From Leisingera thetidis (lineage in GTDB: Bacteria > Pseudomonadota > Alphaproteobacteria > Rhodobacterales > Rhodobacteraceae): a stretch of 64,000 nt of DNA. The notes under the pieces are model-generated. The model was not told the origin of the DNA. It was given only the letters and a program-made list of their open reading frames with translations, and ran no database searches. The translations under genes were made by a program, and so were the position numbers. Location: assembly GCF_025857195.1 (NCBI RefSeq), contig NZ_CP109787.1, positions 1,243,501 through 1,307,500 of the forward strand, in the 5' to 3' direction. Of this stretch, positions 56,129 through 64,000 are shown piece after piece. Positions within the stretch are counted from its first letter, which is position 1. Each line of letters opens with the position of its first letter.

Positions 56129-57325
56129 ATGCTGCGCCGTCTGCATTCCGAACAACCCGCAAGCTTTGCCTTCACCCCGGCCAACCAAGCCTGGGCCGAG
56201 GCGCAGATCACCAAATACCCCGAAGGCCGCCAGGCCTCGGCGGTCATTCCGCTGTTGTGGCGCGCGCAGGAACAGGAAGGCTGGGTCACCAAGCCCGCGA
56301 TCGAGGCGATCGCCGATATGCTCGGCATGGCCTATATCCGGGTGCTGGAAGTCGCCTCCTTCTATTTCATGTTCCAGCTGCAACCCACGGGGTCCGTTGC
56401 CAATGTGCAGATCTGCGGCACCACCTCCTGCATGATCTGCGGCGCCGAGGACCTGGTGGCAGTCTGCAAGGAAAAGATCGCTGCCAAGCCGCACACCTTG
56501 TCGGCGGACGGCAAGTTCACCTGGGAAGAGGTGGAGTGCCTGGGCGCCTGCACCAACGCCCCGATGGCGCAGATCGGCAAGGACTATTACGAGGACCTGA
56601 CCGTCGAGAGCTTCACCAGGCTGCTGGACGATCTGGCGGCGGGCAAGGACGTCACGCCCGGCCCGCAGAACGGCCGCTACGCGGCGGAGCCGAAGTCGGG
56701 CCTCACCTCGCTGACCGACTTCGACAGCGGCAAGACCCAGTACAATGCCAGCGTGCAGCTGGCGATGGACATCAAGGATGGCGTCAAGCGCATCCAGGGC
56801 GATGAAGTGCCGCTGCTGACCCCGTGGGTCGGCAAGGACGGCGTGGTTGCGGGACGAGCGGCAGCTGACGCACCGCCGAAAGCTCCGGAAGCCCCCAAGA
56901 CCGCTGCGAAACAGGCCGAAGAGGTGGCCAAGGCGGCACCCCGGAAATCAGCTGCGGCAGAGCCGTCCTCGCCGGAAGGCGCGGCGGCCAAGCCCGCGGA
57001 CAGCCAGCCCGCGGACAGCCAGCCCGAGGAAGCCCGGCCGGAAATCCTGAAAGAGGCCCGCGGCGGCTTGCCGGACGATCTGAAGCTGCTGAAAGGCGTT
57101 GGGCCCAAGCTGGAGGCAAAGCTCAACGAACTGGGGTTCTTCCACTTCGAACAGATTGCCGACTGGACCGAAGCGGAGGCCGCCTGGGTGGATGCGCGGC
57201 TCCAGTTCAGGGGCCGGATCGAACGCGACGGCTGGATCGAACAGGCCAAGCGGCTGCAGGTGGGCGACGAGACCGAATTCGCCAGACGTGCAAAGGAAGA
57301 GCACATTTACGGTGACGACGAATAA
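56129..57325 (+). CDS. nuoE: NADH-quinone oxidoreductase subunit E with C-terminal extension
   Basis: This 398-residue protein is about twice the length of classical NuoE. Residues 1-175 are the normal subunit, with the [2Fe-2S] N1a ligands in [14 protein letters not shown] and [12 protein letters not shown]. Then come a variable Ala/Lys/Pro-rich linker with a short duplication ([13 protein letters not shown]) and a C-terminal domain of about 65 residues: [40 protein letters not shown]. This resembles a helix-hairpin-helix-like domain seen at the ends of several Rhodobacteraceae proteins. Its role in complex I is unknown. The ATG follows AAGGTGA. Confidence 0.93.
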   Translation: MLRRLHSEQPASFAFTPANQAWAEAQITKYPEGRQASAVIPLLWRAQEQEGWVTKPAIEAIADMLGMAYIRVLEVASFYFMFQLQPTGSVANVQICGTTSCMICGAEDLVAVCKEKIAAKPHTLSADGKFTWEEVECLGACTNAPMAQIGKDYYEDLTVESFTRLLDDLAAGKDVTPGPQNGRYAAEPKSGLTSLTDFDSGKTQYNASVQLAMDIKDGVKRIQGDEVPLLTPWVGKDGVVAGRAAADAPPKAPEAPKTAAKQAEEVAKAAPRKSAAAEPSSPEGAAAKPADSQPADSQPEEARPEILKEARGGLPDDLKLLKGVGPKLEAKLNELGFFHFEQIADWTEAEAAWVDARLQFRGRIERDGWIEQAKRLQVGDETEFARRAKEEHIYGDDE

Positions 57326-57370
57326 TCAGGCTGCGGCCACAGGGGGCCGGGTTTGGGTGATAGGGAACAA

Positions 57371-57610
57371 ATGAGCAAGGAACAGGACCAGGCCATTGCA
57401 GCAAAGGGCCGGCACATCGCGCTTGTGATTGCCGGAACCATCTCGCTGTGGGTCGTGCTGTCGCTGTTCATCGGCCCCCTGCTGGGGCTGCCGGGGCGCT
57501 TCGCGCTGCTGTTCGACTTCGCCGCGCTGGCGGGCATGATCTATGCCCTGGTCAACATATTTCAACTCTGGCGCATGCGCCGGGCCACTGAACAAGAAAA
57601 CCAAAGGTAG
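57371..57610 (+). CDS. Small two-helix membrane protein in the nuo operon (DUF5337-like)
   Basis: This 79-residue protein starts MSKEQDQAIAAKGRHIALVI. It has two hydrophobic segments (HIALVIAGTISLWVVLSLFIG and FALLFDFAALAGMIYALVNIF) and a charged tail WRMRRATEQENQR. I recall the family name DUF5337 for this nuo-linked protein in Rhodobacteraceae but cannot confirm it here. It may help assembly or stability of complex I; this is inference from position. The ATG at 57371 follows AGGGAAC, and nuoF starts six bases after its stop. Confidence 0.78.
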   Translation: MSKEQDQAIAAKGRHIALVIAGTISLWVVLSLFIGPLLGLPGRFALLFDFAALAGMIYALVNIFQLWRMRRATEQENQR

Positions 57611-57616
57611 GCACAC

Positions 57617-58915
57617 ATGCTGAAGGATCAGGACCGGATCTTTACCAACCTTTACGGGATGCACGAACGCTCCTTGGCGGGCGCCAAGGCGCGCGGCCAT
57701 TGGGATGGCACCGCGGGGCTGATCGAAAAGGGCCGCGACTGGATCATTCAGACGATGAAGGACTCAGGCCTTCGCGGCCGCGGCGGCGCCGGTTTCCCGA
57801 CCGGTCTCAAGTGGTCCTTCATGCCCAAGGAGAGCGACGGGCGCCCGGCCTATCTGGTGATCAACGCCGATGAATCCGAGCCCGGGACCTGCAAGGACCG
57901 CGAAATCATGCGCCACGATCCGCATACGCTGATCGAAGGCGCGCTGATCGCCTCCTTCGCGATGAACGCGCATACCTGCTACATTTATCTCCGCGGCGAA
58001 TACATCCGCGAGCGCGAGGCGCTGCAGGCCGCGATCGACGAATGCTATGACAAGGGGCTGCTGGGCCGCAACGCGGCCGGCTCCGGCTGGGACTTCGACG
58101 TCTTCCTGCACCACGGCGCAGGGGCCTATATCTGCGGCGAGGAAACCGCCCTGATTGAAAGCCTCGAAGGCAAGAAGGGCATGCCGCGGATGAAGCCGCC
58201 GTTCCCGGCAGGCGCCGGCCTCTATGGCTGCCCGACCACCGTGAACAACGTCGAGTCCATTGCCGTCGTGCCGACCATCCTGCGCCGCGGCGCCGACTGG
58301 TTCGCGGGCTTTGGCCGCCAGAACAACGCGGGCACCAAGCTGTTTGCGATCTCCGGCCACGTCAGCAACCCTTGTGTTGTCGAAGAGGCGATGTCGATTG
58401 GTTTCGAGGAACTGATCGAAAAGCACTGCGGCGGCATCCGCGGCGGCTGGGACAACCTCCTGGCAGTGATCCCCGGCGGCTCCTCGGTGCCGTGCGTGCG
58501 CGGCGAGAACATGCGCGGTGCGATCATGGATTTCGACTACCTGCGCGGCGAGCTGGGTTCGGGCCTCGGCACTGCGGCGGTCATTGTGATGGACAAGCAG
58601 ACCGACATCATCAAGGCGATCTGGCGGCTGTCCAAGTTCTACAAGCACGAGTCTTGCGGCCAGTGCACGCCCTGCCGCGAAGGCACCGGCTGGATGATGC
58701 GGGTGATGGATCGTCTGGTGAAGGGCGAGGCCGAGCTGGAGGAAATCGACATGCTGTGGGACGTGACCAAGCAGGTCGAGGGCCACACCATCTGCGCGCT
58801 TGGCGACGCGGCGGCCTGGCCGATCCAGGGCCTGATCAAGAACTTCCGCGAGGAAATCGAGGACCGCATCAAGGCCCAGAAGACTGGCCGCATGGGCGCG
58901 ATGGCGGCGGAGTAA
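57617..58915 (+). CDS. nuoF: NADH-quinone oxidoreductase subunit F
   Basis: This 432-residue subunit oxidises NADH through FMN and cluster N3. The FMN-site [19 protein letters not shown], the NADH-site [19 protein letters not shown] and the four-cysteine cluster motif [16 protein letters not shown] with the later GHTICALGD are complete. The length is typical. It partners NuoE and NuoG in the NADH-oxidising tip. An unusual low-GC small gene begins three bases after its stop. Confidence 0.96.
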   Translation: MLKDQDRIFTNLYGMHERSLAGAKARGHWDGTAGLIEKGRDWIIQTMKDSGLRGRGGAGFPTGLKWSFMPKESDGRPAYLVINADESEPGTCKDREIMRHDPHTLIEGALIASFAMNAHTCYIYLRGEYIREREALQAAIDECYDKGLLGRNAAGSGWDFDVFLHHGAGAYICGEETALIESLEGKKGMPRMKPPFPAGAGLYGCPTTVNNVESIAVVPTILRRGADWFAGFGRQNNAGTKLFAISGHVSNPCVVEEAMSIGFEELIEKHCGGIRGGWDNLLAVIPGGSSVPCVRGENMRGAIMDFDYLRGELGSGLGTAAVIVMDKQTDIIKAIWRLSKFYKHESCGQCTPCREGTGWMMRVMDRLVKGEAELEEIDMLWDVTKQVEGHTICALGDAAAWPIQGLIKNFREEIEDRIKAQKTGRMGAMAAE

Positions 58916-58918
58916 CCG

Positions 58919-59197
58919 ATGGCAGTTGTTTCCTCATACCTGGCTGTTTTGGGCGTCGGCCTGACCGTTATTAGCTTAATTATTCTGCTAAGAGCGAACG
59001 GAGCGGCGCGCCTGGTGGCGATTTGCGTAGGCATTAGCCCGCTGGTCATTGGGTATGGGCTGGCATTTCTGTCGGTTGGCCTAGGCTACGGAGGGGCGTT
59101 CTACCCTCAGATTGGGGGCACAATGATTGGGGTAGTTGGCCTCATGGTGCTTTGGCAGTCCCAAAAGGCTGCAAGGAGGTTGAAGGATGCAATCTAA
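58919..59197 (+). CDS. Small membrane protein of atypical composition in the nuo operon
   Basis: This 92-residue protein has three hydrophobic segments (YLAVLGVGLTVISLIILL, LVAICVGISPLVIGYGLAFL and QIGGTMIGVVGLMVLW) and a basic tail KAARRLKDAI. I do not recognise it. Its codon use differs from its neighbours: ATT, TTA, CTA, AGA and AGG codons are frequent and its GC content is visibly lower. This may reflect recent acquisition or relaxed selection. The ATG follows the nuoF stop by three bases without a strong ribosome site, so it probably depends on coupling. Confidence 0.7.
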   Translation: MAVVSSYLAVLGVGLTVISLIILLRANGAARLVAICVGISPLVIGYGLAFLSVGLGYGGAFYPQIGGTMIGVVGLMVLWQSQKAARRLKDAI

Positions 59198-59248
59198 GCG
59201 TTTTCGCCTCTGCAATGCGGACTGCAAATGCAAGGCCAAGGTAATCTG

Positions 59249-59665
59249 ATGGAAACCTTCGCCGCATATTCCCACGCTCTGGCCGCGCTGGTGATCTTTA
59301 CCCTGATCATCCTGGCGCTGTCGCCGTTTTCGGCGCTGGCCAAGCAGAAAGCGGGCCTTGCGCCCGGTGCCACGCCGCCGGAAGACTATGCCGAAAAGGC
59401 CTACCGTCTGAACCGGGCCTATCTGAACGGCTGCGAAACCCTGCCGGCTTTCCTGACCGTGACCGTGGCGGCAATCCTGGCAGGCGCGGCGCCGTTCTGG
59501 GTGAATCTTCTGGCTTCGCTGGCGCTGGTGGCGCGGGTCATCATGATCCTCATTCATCTGCGCGGCAGCGGCAAACCGCACGGCGGCCTGCGCTCGGTTT
59601 TCTACGTGATCGGCTGGTCCTGCATGGGCGGCTTGGCAATTTTGACATTGGCGGCAGTATTTTGA
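59249..59665 (+). CDS. MAPEG family membrane protein
   Basis: This 138-residue protein has four membrane helices and matches the MAPEG family (membrane-associated proteins in eicosanoid and glutathione metabolism). The signature region YRLNRAYLNGCETLPAFLTVTVAA contains the typical Arg, Asn and Glu that in other members bind glutathione. Bacterial members lack known substrates. The ATG at 59249 (METFAAYSHA) has AAGG and AAGGTAA sites upstream. Its stop overlaps the start of the next small gene, so it is part of the nuo transcript. Confidence 0.85.
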   Translation: METFAAYSHALAALVIFTLIILALSPFSALAKQKAGLAPGATPPEDYAEKAYRLNRAYLNGCETLPAFLTVTVAAILAGAAPFWVNLLASLALVARVIMILIHLRGSGKPHGGLRSVFYVIGWSCMGGLAILTLAAVF

Positions 59666-60027
59666 GCATTCTTAAGACATACCGGATGGCCGTACCTGTG
59701 GCCCTTTTGGCGGCAGCGGCCCTGGTTTCGGCTTGCGGCAGCTCCGTTACCAACAAGAACCGGCCGTTGTATGACGGCGTGCCGTTCAAGGCCAAGGCCA
59801 AGCCGGTCGACAAAAAGACGGACCGGGCCGTCTTTCAGGTCGAGATCAAGGGCGCGGACCGTTCCGCCAAAGGCGCGCGCGAGGCGGCGGCCCATGCCGG
59901 CACCACCTACTGCGTGGTGAACTATGGCTCTTCCAAGATTGATTGGGTCAACGACCCGGCGGACACAGAGGTTCAGCTGACCCTCACCGATGGCCGCGCC
60001 GTCTTCCAGGGGACTTGCACCCCGTGA
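59662..60027 (+). CDS. Small lipoprotein in the nuo operon
   Basis: This 121-residue protein has a lipoprotein signal: MSILKTYRMAVPVALLAAAA followed by lipobox VSAC. The mature part is small and beta-rich (AVFQVEIKGADRS, TTYCVVNYGSSKIDWV, VQLTLTDGRAVFQGTC), with two further cysteines. It is of unknown function. I take the TTG at 59662, which overlaps the MAPEG stop and keeps the Lys/Arg residues of the signal; the in-frame ATG at 59686 is the alternative. It would be anchored on the periplasmic side, unlike the NADH module encoded around it. Confidence 0.68.
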   Translation: MSILKTYRMAVPVALLAAAALVSACGSSVTNKNRPLYDGVPFKAKAKPVDKKTDRAVFQVEIKGADRSAKGAREAAAHAGTTYCVVNYGSSKIDWVNDPADTEVQLTLTDGRAVFQGTCTP

Positions 60028-60125
60028 GCGGATTTCCGGCATATCAGGGCCTTGCGGCCAGGCTGCTATTGCATAGCAGCAGTGCGCGCCTGCGCATGGG
60101 GGCTTCGAAACTGAAGGAGTCCCTT

Positions 60126-60533
60126 ATGATGCGTGCCCTGATTGCTGTTGTTCTGTCCGCATTTGTTGCTTTGCCTGCCGCCGCACTGGCGAAACCGTCC
60201 CTGCGTGACGTCCAGGAAATCGAAGACCCGCTGTTTGCCGTTGCCGTGGCCAAGGAAGTCTCAGACTACTGCGACGACATTGCGCCGCGCTACCTGAAAG
60301 GGCTGGTCGAGTTGCGCCGGCTCAAAGCGCGGGCAAACGCGCTGGGATACACGGACGCGGAAATCCGCGGCTACATCGACTCTGATGCCGAAAAGGACCG
60401 GATGCGCGCCAAGGGAGAGAGACTCCTGGCGCAGAACGGCGTCACTTACGGCAAACCGGAAAGCTTCTGCGCCTATGGCCGCGCGGAGATTGAGAAAAAC
60501 AGCGCGATCGGCGTGTTACTGAGGGCGAAATAG
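60126..60533 (+). CDS. Exported small protein in the nuo operon (DUF5333-like)
   Basis: This 135-residue protein has a signal peptide (MMRALIAVVLSAFVALPAA, cleavage after ALA) and a helical mature domain with cysteines in VSDYCDDIAPRYLKGL and ESFCAYGRAEIEK, which could form a disulfide. I recall DUF5333 for this nuo-linked family but cannot confirm it. AAGGAG lies six bases before the ATGATG at 60126. nuoG begins three bases after its stop. A periplasmic protein here may assist assembly of the membrane arm, which is inference. Confidence 0.78.
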   Translation: MMRALIAVVLSAFVALPAAALAKPSLRDVQEIEDPLFAVAVAKEVSDYCDDIAPRYLKGLVELRRLKARANALGYTDAEIRGYIDSDAEKDRMRAKGERLLAQNGVTYGKPESFCAYGRAEIEKNSAIGVLLRAK

Positions 60534-60536
60534 ACC

Positions 60537-62555
60537 ATGTCTGACCTCCGCAAGATCAACATTGACGGAACCGAGATCGAGGTGGACGGGGCAATGACCC
60601 TGATCCAGGCCTGTGAGGAGGCCGGTGTCGAGATCCCGCGCTTCTGCTACCACGAGCGGCTGTCGATTGCCGGCAACTGCCGCATGTGCCTGGTTGAGGT
60701 TGTCGGCGGCCCGCCGAAGCCCGCCGCCTCCTGCGCCATGCAGGTGCGCGACCTGCGCCCCGGTCCCGAAGGCGAGGCGCCGCGGGTCAAGACCAACTCG
60801 CCGATGGTCAAGAAGGCCCGCGAAGGCGTGATGGAATTCATGCTGATCAACCACCCGCTGGACTGCCCGATCTGCGACCAGGGCGGCGAATGCGACCTGC
60901 AGGACCAGGCGATGGCCTATGGCCTGTCGGGCAGCCGCTTCAAGGAAGCCAAGCGGGCGGTGGATGATCTGGACCTCGGCCCGCTGGTCGCCACCACCAT
61001 GACCCGCTGCATCAGCTGCACCCGCTGCGTGCGCTTCACCACCGAGGTCGCGGGCATCGCCCAGATGGGGCAAACGGGGCGCGGAGAGGATGCGGAGATC
61101 ACCTCCTATCTGAACCAGACGCTGCAATCGAACCTGCAGGGCAACATTATCGACCTCTGCCCGGTCGGCGCGCTGACCTCCAAGCCCTACGCCTTCACCG
61201 CACGGCCGTGGGAGCTGACCAAGACCGAAACCATCGATGTGATGGACGCGCTGGGATCGAACATCCGCGTCGACACCAAGGGCCGCGAAGTGATGCGGAT
61301 CCTGCCGCGCAACCACGATGGCGTGAACGAGGAGTGGATCAGCGACAAGACCCGCTTTGTCTGGGACGGGCTGCGCCGCCAGCGTCTTGACCGCCCTTAT
61401 GTGCGCATCGATGGCAAGCTGAAGCCCGCCACTTGGGCTGAAGCCCTGTCTGCTGCTGCAAACGCCATGAAGGGCAAGAAGGTTGCGGGCCTCATCGGTG
61501 ATCTGGTCCCGGTCGAGGCCGCCTTTGCGCTGAAGCAGCTGGTCGAAGGGCTGGGCGGCAAGGTGGAATGCCGCACCGACAATGCGCGTCTGCCGATCGG
61601 CAACCGCGCAGGCTATGCAGGCACTGCCGCCATTGAAGACATCGACAACGCCAAGGCCATCATGCTGATCGGCACCAACCCGCGCGATGAAGCGCCGGTG
61701 CTGAACGCCCGGATCCGCAAAGCCTGGCTGAACGGCGCCACCATCGGTGTGGTCGGCCAGGCCGTGGACCTGACGTACGACTACCACCACCTCGGCACCG
61801 ATCGCGCCGCTCTCGAAGCGCTGCACGGGCTGGACCACTCCGGTGCTCTGGAGAAAGAAACATTGGTGATCGTGGGGCAGGGCGCCCTGCGCGAAGCGGA
61901 TGGCCTCGCCGTGCTGGCGCACGCCCAGAAGTTTGCCGCCGACACCGGTTCCAAGGTCATGGTGCTGCACACCGCCGCCTCCCGCGTCGGCGCGATGGAC
62001 ATCGGCGCGGTGACCGAAGGCGGCATGGCCGCGGCCATCGACGGGGCCGAAGTGATCTACAACCTCGGTGCTGATGAGGTGGAGATCGACGCCGGTGCCT
62101 TTGTGATCTATCAGGGCTCCCACGGCGACCGCGGCGCGCATCGCGCCGACGTGATCCTGCCGGGGGCCGCCTATACCGAAGAGAACGGCCTGTTCGTGAA
62201 CACCGAGGGCCGCCCGCAGCTGGCGATGCGCGCCGGGTTTGCGCCGGGGGAGGCCAAGGAAAACTGGGCCATCCTGCGTGCGCTGAGCGCCGAAGCAGGT
62301 GCCCGCCTGGGGTATGATTCGCTGGCGCAATTGCGCCAGGCCCTGGTCGCCGAGGTGCCGCATCTGGCCCGGATCGACGAGGTGGCTGAGAAGGACGGCG
62401 AAGCGCTGGAGCTGGACAAGCTCGGCAAGGCCGGCTTCCTGCCGGCCATCCGCGATTTCTATCTAACCAACCCGATTGCCCGCGCCTCCGAGCTGATGGC
62501 GGAGATGTCGGCAGGGGTTAAGTCCCGCGTACCCGGAAAACTGGCCGCCGAATGA
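60537..62555 (+). CDS. nuoG: NADH-quinone oxidoreductase subunit G
   Basis: This 672-residue peripheral subunit carries the N-terminal [2Fe-2S] cluster ([15 protein letters not shown] with a following Cys), the His-plus-Cys N5 cluster ([19 protein letters not shown]) and the N4 ligands ([24 protein letters not shown]). The C-terminal molybdopterin-oxidoreductase-like domain has lost its cofactor, as usual. The length is the short alphaproteobacterial or mitochondrial type, not the longer E. coli form. The ATG at 60537 is tight to the preceding gene, and its stop overlaps the next lipoprotein gene by four bases. Confidence 0.96.
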   Translation: MSDLRKINIDGTEIEVDGAMTLIQACEEAGVEIPRFCYHERLSIAGNCRMCLVEVVGGPPKPAASCAMQVRDLRPGPEGEAPRVKTNSPMVKKAREGVMEFMLINHPLDCPICDQGGECDLQDQAMAYGLSGSRFKEAKRAVDDLDLGPLVATTMTRCISCTRCVRFTTEVAGIAQMGQTGRGEDAEITSYLNQTLQSNLQGNIIDLCPVGALTSKPYAFTARPWELTKTETIDVMDALGSNIRVDTKGREVMRILPRNHDGVNEEWISDKTRFVWDGLRRQRLDRPYVRIDGKLKPATWAEALSAAANAMKGKKVAGLIGDLVPVEAAFALKQLVEGLGGKVECRTDNARLPIGNRAGYAGTAAIEDIDNAKAIMLIGTNPRDEAPVLNARIRKAWLNGATIGVVGQAVDLTYDYHHLGTDRAALEALHGLDHSGALEKETLVIVGQGALREADGLAVLAHAQKFAADTGSKVMVLHTAASRVGAMDIGAVTEGGMAAAIDGAEVIYNLGADEVEIDAGAFVIYQGSHGDRGAHRADVILPGAAYTEENGLFVNTEGRPQLAMRAGFAPGEAKENWAILRALSAEAGARLGYDSLAQLRQALVAEVPHLARIDEVAEKDGEALELDKLGKAGFLPAIRDFYLTNPIARASELMAEMSAGVKSRVPGKLAAE

Positions 62556-62938
62556 TCCGTTTCGCCCTCATACCCGCCTTTCTGCTGGCCGCCTGCGCAA
62601 TGGCGCCCGGCAGCGGAGGCGAGCGGCCCGCCCCGGTTTACCAAGGGGTGGAAACCAGCCTGCTGGAGGGCGACCTGGTGCAGTTTCACGTCTCCATGCG
62701 CGGTGCGGCCGCGCCGGCGGACCTTGATACCTATGCGGAATGCGCCGCCGCGCAATACGCGCTGATCCGGGGCTACGGGTTTGCGCGCCATGTGCGCACA
62801 ACTTTGACACAGGCAGGAGGCAGCCGGACCGCTGATGCGGTCTATCTGATTTCGCCCTCTCTGCCGCGCGGCCTGCGCACCATCGACGCCGAAGTCGTGG
62901 TTGCGGATTGCGCGGCGAACGGAATACCCACGGTGTGA
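62552..62938 (+). CDS. Small lipoprotein between nuoG and nuoH
   Basis: This 128-residue protein has a lipoprotein signal, [15 protein letters not shown], with lipobox LAAC. The mature domain has an alternating strand pattern ([21 protein letters not shown]) and further cysteines ([13 protein letters not shown]). Its function is unknown. The ATG overlaps the nuoG TGA (ATGA), so translation is coupled, and nuoH starts six bases after its stop. It is the second lipoprotein gene inside this complex I operon. Confidence 0.75.
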   Translation: MIRFALIPAFLLAACAMAPGSGGERPAPVYQGVETSLLEGDLVQFHVSMRGAAAPADLDTYAECAAAQYALIRGYGFARHVRTTLTQAGGSRTADAVYLISPSLPRGLRTIDAEVVVADCAANGIPTV

Positions 62939-62944
62939 GGACCT

Positions 62945-63982
62945 ATGGCTGATTTCTTTAACACTCCAGGCGGCATCGCTGTTCTGATCCTGGCGCAAGT
63001 GCTTGCAGTTGTTGCCTTTGTGATGATCTCGCTCCTGTTCCTGGTCTACGGGGACCGCAAGATCTGGGCCGCGGTCCAGATGCGCCGGGGGCCCAATGTG
63101 GTGGGTGTCTTTGGCCTGCTGCAATCGGTGGCAGACGCGCTGAAATATGTGGTGAAAGAAGTGGTGATCCCGGCCGGCGCCGACCGCACCGTCTTCATCC
63201 TGGCGCCGCTGACCTCCTTCGTGCTGGCGATGATTGCCTGGGCGGTGATCCCCTTCAACGACGGCTGGGTGCTCAGCGACATCAACGTCGCCATCCTCTA
63301 CGTCTTCGCGGTCTCCAGCCTGGAGGTTTACGGCGTCATCATGGGCGGCTGGGCGTCGAACTCGAAATACCCGTTCCTCGGCAGCTTGCGCTCCGCCGCG
63401 CAGATGATCTCCTATGAGGTTTCCATCGGCCTCATCATCATCGGCGTGATCATCTCCACCGGCAGCATGAACTTCGGCGATATCGTGCGCGCGCAGGACG
63501 GCGATCTGGGCCTCTTGAACTGGTACTGGATCCCGCATTTCCCGATGGTCTTCCTGTTCTTCATCTCGGCACTGGCGGAGACAAACCGCCCGCCGTTCGA
63601 CCTGCCGGAAGCGGAATCGGAACTGGTCGCGGGCTACCAGGTGGAATACTCGGCCACGCCGTTCCTCTTGTTCATGGCCGGTGAATACATCGCCATCTTC
63701 CTGATGTGCGCGCTGACCTCGCTCTTGTTCTTCGGCGGCTGGCTGTCCCCGATCCCGGGCCTGCCCGACGGTGTGCTGTGGATGGTCGGCAAGATGGCGT
63801 TCTTCTTCTTCCTGTTCGCGATGGTCAAGGCGATCACCCCGCGCTACCGCTACGACCAGCTGATGCGGCTGGGCTGGAAAGTGTTCCTGCCGTTCTCGCT
63901 GGCCTGGGTGGTGTTCGTGTCCTTTGCTGCGAAATTCGACTGGTTCTGGGGCATCTTCGCCCGTTGGACCGTGGGGGGGTAA
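62945..63982 (+). CDS. nuoH: NADH-quinone oxidoreductase subunit H
   Basis: This 345-residue membrane subunit of about eight helices forms the base of the quinone chamber. Family blocks [54 protein letters not shown] and [23 protein letters not shown] are complete. The acidic loop residues thought to link quinone chemistry to proton pumping are in the last block. The length is typical. nuoI begins seven bases after its stop. Confidence 0.96.
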   Translation: MADFFNTPGGIAVLILAQVLAVVAFVMISLLFLVYGDRKIWAAVQMRRGPNVVGVFGLLQSVADALKYVVKEVVIPAGADRTVFILAPLTSFVLAMIAWAVIPFNDGWVLSDINVAILYVFAVSSLEVYGVIMGGWASNSKYPFLGSLRSAAQMISYEVSIGLIIIGVIISTGSMNFGDIVRAQDGDLGLLNWYWIPHFPMVFLFFISALAETNRPPFDLPEAESELVAGYQVEYSATPFLLFMAGEYIAIFLMCALTSLLFFGGWLSPIPGLPDGVLWMVGKMAFFFFLFAMVKAITPRYRYDQLMRLGWKVFLPFSLAWVVFVSFAAKFDWFWGIFARWTVGG

Positions 63983-63988
63983 CCAGCA

Positions 63989-64000
63989 ATGGGCGTCGAT
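63989..64000 (+). CDS. nuoI: Start of nuoI (cut by window edge)
   Basis: Only four codons (MGVD) are visible before the right edge. The call rests on gene order: nuoI follows nuoH in alphaproteobacterial operons. A G-rich run lies 12 bases upstream at the nuoH stop. Confidence 0.5.

Overview
The window is high-GC chromosomal DNA from an alphaproteobacterium, most likely of the Roseobacter group of Rhodobacteraceae (Leisingera, Phaeobacter or Ruegeria-like). The reasons are a nuo operon interrupted by small accessory genes, a NuoE with a long C-terminal extension, an intact liu (leucine) operon, IorAB-type molybdo-hydroxylase genes and a dispersed intergenic repeat that I recall as common in this family. 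It is mainly core metabolism. I see no prophage, transposase, integrase, CRISPR array, rRNA or tRNA.

Layout. 1-4062: an unrecognised gene cut by the left edge, a small membrane protein and pepN. 4163-8507: malate synthase G (glcB) behind a perfect 25-bp palindrome, a GlcG/HbpS-like protein, a class-I amidotransferase-like hydrolase and a GNAT acetyltransferase. 8515-11923: IorA/IorB molybdenum hydroxylase divergent from a TetR regulator, with two matching operator-like sites between them. 11931-15318: kynA, kynU, a YjbR protein and an SDR; kynA is preceded by a strong hairpin that covers its ribosome-binding site. 15467-17091: a metallo-beta-lactamase-fold protein lacking the usual metal motif, and an isoprenylcysteine-methyltransferase-like protein. 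17231-22765: pntAB, a DUF3422 protein and a YeeE/YedE transporter.

22997-32757 is a peptide-uptake and hydrolysis block. oppA-oppB-oppC run left, and a fused OppDF ATPase, an ArgE-like deacetylase and two tandem M20 amidohydrolases run right. 32834-36218 is moaA-waaA-lpcC. 36309-43733 holds a lipoprotein gene, glmU-glmS-PPOX-alkD (leftward), gph, a DegT aminotransferase and creA. 43900-44553 is an SH3/DUF1236 envelope protein.

44722-52933 is a leucine/isovalerate degradation operon: isovaleryl-CoA dehydrogenase, an acyl-CoA ligase, both methylcrotonyl-CoA carboxylase subunits, HMG-CoA lyase and a methylglutaconyl-CoA hydratase-like protein. A palindrome directly upstream of its -10 box is a likely repressor site. 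53168 to the right edge is complex I: nuoABCD, E, F, G, H and the first bases of nuoI. Seven accessory genes are mixed in, including a 43-aa protein fitted between nuoC and nuoD by overlapping stop and start codons.

Most interesting items: the kynA leader hairpin, the five-copy composite intergenic repeat (three copies inside operons), the accessory complex I genes, the paired TGACA-N14-TGTCA sites and the glcB palindrome.
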